Shown here: piece by piece, positions 1-7,204 of the stretch
Numbering within the stretch: position 1 is the first letter of the stretch
Layout of the letters: each line of letters starts with the position of its first letter
Assembly: GCA_944381115.1 (NCBI GenBank)
Contig: CALWJV010000015.1
Location: 1 to 64,000 of the forward strand
Length of the DNA stretch: 64,000 bases
Source: an uncultured Clostridia bacterium
GTDB lineage: Bacteria; Bacillota; Clostridia; Oscillospirales; CAG-272
Direction: 5' to 3'
Made by a program: the position numbers and the translations under genes
Notes under the pieces: model-generated
The model's input: only the letters and a program-made list of their open reading frames with translations
Database searches by the model: none
Told to the model about the DNA's origin: nothing

Positions 1-364
<364 letters not shown>

Positions 365-418
365 CTTCCTTTTCCTTTTCGTTTCTTTATTTGGTTTTCA
401 GTGAATTTTTTACTGAGT

Positions 419-537
419 TAGTAAGTGCGTTTAACAATCAGGGTACACCCGTTCCCATCCCGAACACGGTAGTTAAGCTGATCTGTGCCCACGATACTCG
501 GTCGGCGACGACCCGGAAAAATAGGTCCGTGCTTACA
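419..537 (+). rRNA. 5S ribosomal RNA
   Basis: The conserved 5S core CCCATCCCGAACACGG lies near 456-471, and the ends pair as helix I (GTAAG at 421 with CTTAC at 532). The length is close to the usual 117-120 nt. The ends are placed by the helix and may be off by a few bases. Confidence 0.95.
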
Positions 538-543
538 TCTAAT

Positions 544-579
544 AAAAAATCCTTTTCGAAAAGAAGAGGATTTTTTATT
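544..579 (+). terminator. rrn operon intrinsic terminator
   Basis: AATCCT and AGGATT arms, with a further TTTTCGAAAA palindrome inside, are followed by a T run. It lies just after the 5S gene, as expected for the end of an rRNA operon. Confidence 0.8.
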
Positions 580-611
580 TTGTAAAATATTATTTTTTCT
601 GAAAATTATAT

Positions 612-863
612 TTATTGTTCGCTTTCTGAATGGACGTCAAGTGGTTCGACTGAGTCTACGCAAAAAATACCGAATTCGTTTTCTTTACCTGTAATTTTGA
701 CCTCCATTCCTTCGTAATTTTTTAATGATTCATTATCAAATGGGTTGTCACCGTTTTTATAAATTTCGGTAACACTGCCGTCTTTTTCCTTTATAAACGG
801 TGTCATTTTCTCGCTTTTTGAACCTTCATTTGATAATTTGAATTTTATTATGCCGGTTTTCAT
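612..863 (-). CDS. small hypothetical protein, third gene of the C25-like cassette
   Basis: The product is an 83-residue soluble protein that I do not recognise. It has no signal peptide, membrane segment or cysteine cluster. The middle is charged, and the C-terminal half (roughly residues 48-75) reads like short beta strands around a GMEVKITGKENEFG segment. The start has a GGAG ribosome site, and the gene begins about 20 bases after the stop of the upstream protease-like gene, so it is almost certainly the last gene of that operon. A role as partner, substrate or regulator of the protease is possible but unsupported beyond position. Confidence 0.7.
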   Translation of the reverse strand: MKTGIIKFKLSNEGSKSEKMTPFIKEKDGSVTEIYKNGDNPFDNESLKNYEGMEVKITGKENEFGIFCVDSVEPLDVHSESEQ

Positions 864-883
864 ATTTATCTCCGATTATTTAC

Positions 884-1807
884 TTATTTTGAAATATACT
901 TGCTTTTGACACTTCCGTCTGCATTAAAAAATACTTTTAATATTTTTGAAATGTTGCCGGTTCCAGTATTTTTGCTATAAACAGCTTGATAATCTCCGGT
1001 ACATTCATCTATAAAATATAAGGGTTTTACATCAATCAATTGCGGTGCGCTTTCTTCTACAAACGACTTAAGAACATGGTCCATGTTTTCCTCAACATAT
1101 GCAGATTTTACGTTTACGGATTTTTGCTCCATACCTTCAACAATACGGTAAGAACGGTAAGAAAGGTTATTTTTTTCAAATGATTTATATTTTAATTTTG
1201 GTTTAAATTTATTTTCAGAGTTAAGTACTGCGTATGATGGATCACCATATAGAGCAAACTCCATTAAAGTTTTCAAACTGCAATCGTCCCAACCGCTTTC
1301 ATTTAAATGTGCAAGTGCATTGTTAAAAGATTCTCCGGAACTGTATCCTTCAATAATGTTTTCAATAAAATATTTTTCTATTATGTCTGCACAGCGAAGT
1401 TTTCCGTCAGTACAACCATAGGCTATTTGTGTTGAGCCTACAAAAGCACAGCACCCTTTTACAAGTGCAGTATTTAACATGCTTTCTTTATTATAACCGT
1501 CATTATACGGTCTTGCGCCGTAACATGCTTCTACGGCAAGTATATCGGGTAATTTCTTTATTCCTAAAGCAGGTTGTATATTATTTATGTTTTCACCATA
1601 CCAACAGTGGGTTGTTGATGCACCGTGTAAATTGAACATAAGTATATTATATTGTTCAAGAGAGCCTTTAAATTCAAATACATTATTTTCAGGAGAGTAA
1701 AAAATATCTGTACTTATTTCTTTAGCTATATTTTTTGAGGTTTTTTCCCAGGATTGAGTTGAAAGGAAAAAGGTATTAAGTTTTTCTATTGAAATTTTTG
1801 ATTTCAT
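884..1807 (-). CDS. gingipain/caspase-like (peptidase C25-type) protein, catalytic half
   Basis: The 307-residue product resembles the catalytic half of clan CD cysteine peptidases of the gingipain (C25) type. The histidine motif NLHGAS places His61, and EACYGA places Cys95, in the order and near the spacing expected for the His/Cys dyad. CCAFVGSTQ and ALYGDPSY segments typical of C25 proteins follow. The C-terminal region (about 230-307) is beta-rich and unassigned. There is no signal peptide, so it should act in the cytoplasm, unlike secreted gingipains. The start codon overlaps the stop of the upstream gene by four bases (ATGA), and that gene carries the matching N-terminal half of the fold. 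Either two chains assemble or the gene is split by a frameshift. Family call fairly sure; activity unknown. Confidence 0.75.
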   Translation of the reverse strand: MKSKISIEKLNTFFLSTQSWEKTSKNIAKEISTDIFYSPENNVFEFKGSLEQYNILMFNLHGASTTHCWYGENINNIQPALGIKKLPDILAVEACYGARPYNDGYNKESMLNTALVKGCCAFVGSTQIAYGCTDGKLRCADIIEKYFIENIIEGYSSGESFNNALAHLNESGWDDCSLKTLMEFALYGDPSYAVLNSENKFKPKLKYKSFEKNNLSYRSYRIVEGMEQKSVNVKSAYVEENMDHVLKSFVEESAPQLIDVKPLYFIDECTGDYQAVYSKNTGTGNISKILKVFFNADGSVKSKYISK

Positions 1808-2553
1808 AGTGTTTTTAAGTAAGAGAATGCTTCTTTAAACTCACTTTTAGCAGATGTAGGTATCCTTCCGACTTTTATCTTTGCATCAAAGTCATAAAGT
1901 ATATCTTCAAATGGAGACATGGTGTCGAGGGTAATGTATGGTAGATCAGAAAAGACATATTTATCGTTGTCCTTGCTTTTGTTTTCCCATCTAATGTTAG
2001 GTACAGTTGAAAAATCACCGATAATCATAATATATTCCGGATTTGCAATATCGTAAATTTTCTTAATGATATCAACTGAATTTTGAATTTCACCTGTATA
2101 AATATTTTTTACCGCTTGATTTGCAAGATCCAAAACATAATAGTCAACACCGTTTTTTTGTTTAAAATCAATATATTCTGAAAGTTTTTTTCTTATTGTA
2201 TTAATTAGAGAACTTCCGCAACCTTTTGTATTAGTTAATATTATACCAGTTCGTTTATTTTGATTTTCTGCGGATTTTGTTACTTTTGACCAATTAAGTT
2301 TGTAATTATCTTTTTGAAAAATACTGAAGTGTAAATCGTCTGTATTACTTGTCCTGTTATAAAGATTTGCTTGAGTATTTTCTGCAATTACAGGTATATT
2401 TGAGACAAAAGAAAAAAATTCAGATTTCGAGGTATTTTTATCAAGGGTTGTACGGGTCGGAGCAGAGGTAACGGAAAGTTTATTTCCGCATAAACTGCAT
2501 ACCGCTGTACCGTCCGGGTATATAGATTTACAATATTTACATACAATTGACAT
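1804..2553 (-). CDS. zinc-ribbon protein with N-terminal half of a C25-like domain
   Basis: The 249-residue product starts with a zinc ribbon (CKYC at 5-8, CSLC at 19-22), then a polar linker to about residue 100. From about 100 it looks like the first half of a C25/gingipain fold: IIGDFSTVPN, a SDLPY segment and VGRIPTSAKSEFKEAFSYL are the familiar GD, DLPY and GRIP motifs before the catalytic half. It ends just where the catalytic His/Cys half should begin, and that half is encoded by the next gene in the -1 frame with an ATGA overlap. A good GGAG site precedes the ATG. The zinc ribbon suggests binding to a nucleic acid or protein partner. Function is inferred only from fold motifs. Confidence 0.75.
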   Translation of the reverse strand: MSIVCKYCKSIYPDGTAVCSLCGNKLSVTSAPTRTTLDKNTSKSEFFSFVSNIPVIAENTQANLYNRTSNTDDLHFSIFQKDNYKLNWSKVTKSAENQNKRTGIILTNTKGCGSSLINTIRKKLSEYIDFKQKNGVDYYVLDLANQAVKNIYTGEIQNSVDIIKKIYDIANPEYIMIIGDFSTVPNIRWENKSKDNDKYVFSDLPYITLDTMSPFEDILYDFDAKIKVGRIPTSAKSEFKEAFSYLKTL

Positions 2554-2649
2554 TTATTTTCTCCGTTATGCCGAAAATGATAAGTATTTGTAAAAAGTCA
2601 AATAACTAATTTTTCCAGAATTAAAAAAGTAAATATATATTATAAAATA

Positions 2650-2686
2650 ACTTTAAATAAGGCGCATTTCGTTTGAAATGCGCCTT
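2650..2686 (-). terminator. intrinsic terminator after the surface lipoprotein gene
   Basis: A perfect 12-bp inverted repeat (AAGGCGCATTTC / GAAATGCGCCTT) with a 4-base loop lies five bases beyond the stop codon at 2692 and is followed on the minus strand by an A/T-rich tail. It should separate the lipoprotein gene from the protease-like operon. Confidence 0.75.
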
Positions 2687-2691
2687 GAATT

Positions 2692-5655
2692 TTAACTAAG
2701 GGGAGTAAGATATACAGGTTCGGCATCTGGTACAACGTCTACATAGACATATTTTGAGCCGTCAGCATTAACCTTAACATCTATCTCGTTCGTTCCATCA
2801 GATACACTCTTCCAAATGGTGGGAACAGATACCTTTACTGTAAGAGGCATATTGAAGATATCGTTTTCTTCTTCTTGATCCGTTAATGTAATTTGTATTC
2901 TGTTGGCTTCTTTGTCGTAAGTTGATGTTACCTCTGCGGTGCCCCATTCTATATAATAGAGGAGAGCATCTGTAAATGTTGCTACCCATACGTTTTTATC
3001 ATTTGTATATTTAAATAGTTCCTCAGCGTCATTTTCTGAAATATACCATCTGCCTGAGGGAGTTGAGTCTATTTCATGGATACAGAACGGTGCCCAGCCT
3101 CCTTTTTCAATGGCAGCGTCAATATAATCTGTCCAGAAAAATACCGGATCATCGGGACGAACCATAAATCCAGGAATTTGCATGCGGAAGTTTATGTCCT
3201 GAAGCTGTTCTTTTTGTATTACATAGTTTTCATAATTTGATGTTGTGTGGAATGTTGAGCGTGAACCAATATATCTGTTGTTTTCAATTGCTTCTGATAA
3301 AAGTTGTTTAAAGTATGTGTGATATGTAGGAATAATCTGTCCTTCAGGTGATACATAATCAGTTGTTTTTACTCCAATACCGGGTTCAATGAGAGCAACA
3401 TTTCTCATCTGAGGGAAGAGATCGCTAATGATCTGCTGTGAAGCATAAAATTCCTTGGTGAAGCTACCTTTCGGAACGGTTAATTGCTTTATGTTATTGG
3501 AATTGTCTACATATGTATACTCACCGCCGTCGTCATTTACACCCCACGGAGCATGAGTATGGGTGTGAGAAACGATTTCTGCACGATCTCCGACGCCATT
3601 GAGTATATCGTTCCAGTAATTAATTTTGTATTGATTTACTGCTGAGTAAACATACTTTCCGTTGTCCATTACATAGTATTTTTTACCGTCGGATGAATCA
3701 GTCGCCTCTTGGAGGGTAGCAAAATCTTTTGTCCATATAGCAAATGAGAAAGACAGATTGTTATATTTAAGAAGCATGGATTTTGCAAATGTTGCAGTGT
3801 CTTCATAGCCGTCATCAATTACATAAGATACTACGGCGTCTGTTCCGTTTTTATTTACTATTTGGGCACTTGGCTCAAAGTTTTCAGGGTCGCCCAGTGC
3901 TTTAAATGTAATGGTATAAGTAGTTTCGGACGAACCGTCAGAACTTGTTATGGTTACTGTTGCAACACCGCCGTTTAATACGGTTGCCTGAGTTATTTGA
4001 ACAGTTGCAGCGGGGGAAACTGAACTTGCACTTACCGTCGGGTAACCGAAATATGCGTTTGCCAAAGTTGTATATGCTATTACATCTGGTTTAAAGCCTG
4101 CAAGAGGTGTTGAGCCAAGAACAATATTTTCTGCAGTAGAAATGCTGATTGTTTCCGCGGCTTTTTCTCTGAGTTCATTGTAGTTTGTCATAAAGTCATC
4201 ATATGTCTGGCTGTAAAGTACCAACGCTTTTTTTGTTTCATCGGTTTCGGAAATATTTGCCCAATATTGTTCGAACTCGCTTGTAATACCGAATCCTTCA
4301 AGTACAATCATAAAGTTCTCGGCAGTTCCCACAAAAGGACCTTTTCTGAGTGTATCTGCAGTTATCGATTTTACAGACTTTGGAATGAAAATCTTTTCGA
4401 GTTTTGCACATTCATTAAATGCGTACGAACCGATTGATTCGACCTTATTTCCGAAAGATACGGATGTAAGAGATACACATTCTGCAAAGCAGTAATTCGG
4501 TATTTCTGTTATTTTTTCAGGAAGATCAACTATCCTTAGTTTTTCGCATCCTCTGAATGTACCGATTCCAATCGATTCAAGGTTAGAACTCAGATGAAGT
4601 TCCTCAAGATTTAAGCAGTTGCGGAATACATTTGATTCGAGAGTCGTGATACTATCGGGCATGTATACATATTTGAAAGTTGCATCTTCAAATACACGAC
4701 TTGCAATCGATGTAATCGGCTTTTCGTTATAAGATTCCGGAATTATCAAGTAATTTGCTTCTCCGGTGTAATTGGTTACCATGTAACTGTTGCCATCGGC
4801 TGCAAGCCCGTAACCGAGACCGCCGGAGTGATAGTCTTCATTCAAAATAACAAGTGTTGTTTTCATCGGTTCCGGAGCCTGGTAATTTGGGTCATCGGTC
4901 CAGAACTTTGCATATACGGTGTGGGTGCCAATACTTATGACACCATTACCTTCGTATTCAACGTAAAGACCTTCAGGAAGCGTTCCGGATATTTCAACAT
5001 TTTTTTCCGAACCGTCAAATATAGCAAATGTAGGATTGAATTCGATACCTTCCGTGTCAAATATTTTTCTTTCGATTGTAAGTGTAACTGTTTGATCTGG
5101 TATTGGCTCATAATTTTTTTCATTTGTATGTGTAAACTTTGCGGTTATCTGATATTCGCCCGCTACTTTAGGTTCTTGACCGTGATAATCATATGTAACA
5201 GATACACCTTCGGGAAGATACCTTTCGTCAATCTTCAGTGTTTGTACCTGTCCGTTGTAGGAAACGGTGGTGTTTTTGAAATCTTTGGTACTTTCGGTCA
5301 GGTCGTATATAGCTTTTTTAATTGTGATCTTAGCGGTTTTCTGTGCTTCCGGTATTTCTACTCCGTCCAGCAAGAATTTGGCGGTAACCGTATATTCGCC
5401 AACCTCAACATTACCGTTACCTTCGTACTTTACTTTGATTCCGTAAGGGAGTCTGTTATACTGAAGGCGTGTCGTTACGGTAAGATTTTTGGGTTTTCCG
5501 TTATAGACCACGATTTTATCCTTGAATGAAACCTTTTCAAGTTCCTCCAAAATGACTTCTTTAGAAACTTCATCTTCGTCTGAGCATGAGAAAAGGAATA
5601 TGCCGGCGGTGATGATTACTAAAGCAATTAAAACTAATGAAAGATATTTCTTCAT
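2692..5655 (-). CDS. surface lipoprotein: Ig-like repeats, leucine-rich repeats, NodB-type deacetylase
   Basis: The 987-residue protein starts with a lipoprotein signal peptide ending in LFSC, so Cys24 should be lipidated and the protein anchored outside the membrane. About 40-270 holds three similar beta-rich repeats of the MBG/Ig-like type (each with a VxYNG or similar start and a YTVTAKF-like end). About 300-440 holds BspA-type leucine-rich repeats. About 600-900 is a polysaccharide-deacetylase (NodB) domain: YVIDDGYED gives the metal/catalytic Asp pair (Asp614-Asp615) and SHTHTH at 696-701 the metal-binding histidines. It probably deacetylates a surface or dietary polysaccharide while the repeats hold it to glycan or protein. 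A GGGGG site precedes the ATG and a promoter lies upstream. Confidence 0.85.
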   Translation of the reverse strand: MKKYLSLVLIALVIITAGIFLFSCSDEDEVSKEVILEELEKVSFKDKIVVYNGKPKNLTVTTRLQYNRLPYGIKVKYEGNGNVEVGEYTVTAKFLLDGVEIPEAQKTAKITIKKAIYDLTESTKDFKNTTVSYNGQVQTLKIDERYLPEGVSVTYDYHGQEPKVAGEYQITAKFTHTNEKNYEPIPDQTVTLTIERKIFDTEGIEFNPTFAIFDGSEKNVEISGTLPEGLYVEYEGNGVISIGTHTVYAKFWTDDPNYQAPEPMKTTLVILNEDYHSGGLGYGLAADGNSYMVTNYTGEANYLIIPESYNEKPITSIASRVFEDATFKYVYMPDSITTLESNVFRNCLNLEELHLSSNLESIGIGTFRGCEKLRIVDLPEKITEIPNYCFAECVSLTSVSFGNKVESIGSYAFNECAKLEKIFIPKSVKSITADTLRKGPFVGTAENFMIVLEGFGITSEFEQYWANISETDETKKALVLYSQTYDDFMTNYNELREKAAETISISTAENIVLGSTPLAGFKPDVIAYTTLANAYFGYPTVSASSVSPAATVQITQATVLNGGVATVTITSSDGSSETTYTITFKALGDPENFEPSAQIVNKNGTDAVVSYVIDDGYEDTATFAKSMLLKYNNLSFSFAIWTKDFATLQEATDSSDGKKYYVMDNGKYVYSAVNQYKINYWNDILNGVGDRAEIVSHTHTHAPWGVNDDGGEYTYVDNSNNIKQLTVPKGSFTKEFYASQQIISDLFPQMRNVALIEPGIGVKTTDYVSPEGQIIPTYHTYFKQLLSEAIENNRYIGSRSTFHTTSNYENYVIQKEQLQDINFRMQIPGFMVRPDDPVFFWTDYIDAAIEKGGWAPFCIHEIDSTPSGRWYISENDAEELFKYTNDKNVWVATFTDALLYYIEWGTAEVTSTYDKEANRIQITLTDQEEENDIFNMPLTVKVSVPTIWKSVSDGTNEIDVKVNADGSKYVYVDVVPDAEPVYLTPLS

Positions 5656-5687
5656 AAATCCCCCTATGTTTATATCATTTTAATAGT

Positions 5688-5716
5688 ATTTTATCATAAT
5701 CAGCCTTAAAAGTAAA
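5688..5716 (-). promoter_or_regulatory. sigma-A-type promoter of the lipoprotein gene
   Basis: On the minus strand TTTACT, a 17-base spacer and TAAAAT lie about 35 bases before the ATG of the lipoprotein gene. The -35 box matches the consensus at four of six positions. Confidence 0.55.
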
Positions 5717-5826
5717 GAGGTAAAGTGTTTAAAATTCCGTTGAACATATTGTGCATTGTATACAATCTTAAATTATAATATATAACATTAAAGTAAGAAA
5801 TGGTGTAAAAAAAATTGAAAAAAGAG

Positions 5827-5855
5827 TTGACAAAAAATCAAATTTATGCTATAAT
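5827..5855 (+). promoter_or_regulatory. sigma-A promoter of the pheST operon
   Basis: A perfect TTGACA box, a 17-base spacer and a perfect TATAAT box. Transcription should start near 5862, just before the T-box leader. Confidence 0.9.
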
Positions 5856-5861
5856 ACTTAA

Positions 5862-6130
5862 AAATATAATTTAAATTAACTTTGAAAGCGTATAAGTAAA
5901 TTAAGGCAAAAAGTTATTTCAGAGACGGAAAAGGCGTAGGCTGTGACCTTTCCGGAACTGCCTTGATTGAATTTCAGCGCCGGAGTTTCCTTTGAAAATT
6001 GCATGATATATGCAAATTAAATAGGATGTAACCGCTGCATTAAAGCGGAAAAGTGCAAAGATCTCTGTCTTTGAAATAGGGTGGTACCGCGGTTTCCCGT
6101 CCCTTTCTTTGACAGGGCTTATTTTTTTGC
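5862..6130 (+). promoter_or_regulatory. T-box leader (Phe, predicted UUC specifier) of pheST
   Basis: The leader carries the T-box sequence AGGGTGGTACCGCGG at 6078-6092, whose TGGT can pair with the ACCA end of uncharged tRNA. Stem I has AGTA on its 5' side and GAATTTCA on the 3' side, with AGGC/GCCT pairing above, so the specifier should be TTC (Phe) at 5973-5975. A short CCCT/AGGG hairpin and a T run follow at about 6101-6130 as the terminator. When tRNA-Phe is uncharged, the antiterminator should form and pheST be transcribed. The downstream genes independently agree with the Phe call. Confidence 0.93.
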
Positions 6131-6187
6131 AAAAAGTTTATAAGTTTTGTTAAGTATTAAGGCAAAAAGTTAGAAAGGAATTTTACA

Positions 6188-7186
6188 ATGAAAAACCACA
6201 TTTCTGAAATTAAAGAAGATTTTAGCGGTAAACTTGAAACAGTTACTGCTACCGAAGGGTTGCAGATTATTGAGTCATCGTTTAAAAAAACCGTCAAAGA
6301 ACTTTTTGGAGAAATGAAAAACATGGCTCCGGACGAAAAAAAAGAAGCCGGACAACTTATCAACGATTTAAAAAACGACTTTGAGGCGCGATTTAAGGCG
6401 ATAAAGGAAAAATTTCTTAATTCTCCTTCGGTAACCTCAGAAATGGACTTGAGCATTGCAAGTCCTGAATTTGTAAGAGGTAAGATTCATCCTCTTATCA
6501 AAGTCGGGAAAATGATGGAGGATGTTTATAAGGAAATGGGATTTTCCATTGCCTATGGTCCGGAAATTGAAAATGATAAGCATAACTACGAAATGCTTAA
6601 TATGCCTTATTATCACCCTGCACGTGACATGCAGGATACATTTTATCTCGAATATCCGAATGTGCTACTTCGTTCTCATACATCATGTGTTCAGGTCAGG
6701 TATATGCTTGAAAACAAACCACCGTTTATGATTATATCCCCTGGTGTTGTTTACCGTGTGGACGAAATAGACCCGCAGCATACGCCGTGTTTTTATCAAA
6801 TTGAAGGACTTGTTGTAGGAGAGGGGATAAACCTTGCAAATCTCAAGTGGGCAATGACCGAAAGTGCACAGCGTATTTTCGGGGAAAGTCTGAAAGTAAG
6901 ATTTTCACCTTGTTATTATCCGTATACAGAACCGTCTGCCGCTGTTGATATGAGTTGTATAATGTGTGGGGGCAAAGGTTGCCGTACATGTAAGGGTACA
7001 GGATGGATGAGAGTGGCAGGAGCCGGAATGGTACATCCGAATGTGTTTGAAGGGGTCGGATACTCAAGAGATACTGTAGGATTTGCATTCGGTTGGGGAC
7101 TGAACAGACTTCCGATGCTTTATTTCAAGATAGCAGAAATGCGTAAACTGTTTGAAAACGAACTTTCCCTTTGGGAACAACTTTGA
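6188..7186 (+). CDS. pheS: phenylalanyl-tRNA synthetase alpha subunit
   Basis: The 332-residue product is the catalytic subunit of the (alpha-beta)2 enzyme that charges tRNA-Phe. The first ~85 residues are the charged helical arm that contacts tRNA. The class II core follows: YGPEIE and motif 2 around VYRVDE and FYQIEGLVVGEG, and motif 3 FGWGLNRLPML. Between motifs 2 and 3 two CxxC pairs (CIMC, CRTC) may bind metal, as in many homologues. Length is normal. The ATG is set by a GAAAGGA site. pheT starts 18 bases downstream, and the pair lies under the Phe T-box. Confidence 0.97.
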   Translation: MKNHISEIKEDFSGKLETVTATEGLQIIESSFKKTVKELFGEMKNMAPDEKKEAGQLINDLKNDFEARFKAIKEKFLNSPSVTSEMDLSIASPEFVRGKIHPLIKVGKMMEDVYKEMGFSIAYGPEIENDKHNYEMLNMPYYHPARDMQDTFYLEYPNVLLRSHTSCVQVRYMLENKPPFMIISPGVVYRVDEIDPQHTPCFYQIEGLVVGEGINLANLKWAMTESAQRIFGESLKVRFSPCYYPYTEPSAAVDMSCIMCGGKGCRTCKGTGWMRVAGAGMVHPNVFEGVGYSRDTVGFAFGWGLNRLPMLYFKIAEMRKLFENELSLWEQL

Positions 7187-7204
7187 TTTAAGGGAGGTAA
7201 AAAA

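Noticed and set aside
620-650. TTCGA sequence resembling a tRNA T-loop
   Set aside because: No flanking T-stem, anticodon arm or acceptor pairing; it lies inside a small gene. No tRNA gene was found anywhere in the window.
1798-1815. Classical programmed -1 frameshift site at the protease junction
   Set aside because: No in-phase X XXY YYZ heptamer and no clear downstream stem-loop; kept only as an open question in the findings.
4828-5529. 233-codon plus-strand ORF opposite the surface lipoprotein gene
   Set aside because: It is antisense to a well-supported gene, and its product is an unnatural mix rich in Phe, Tyr, Cys and Ile typical of a mirror of AT-rich coding sequence.
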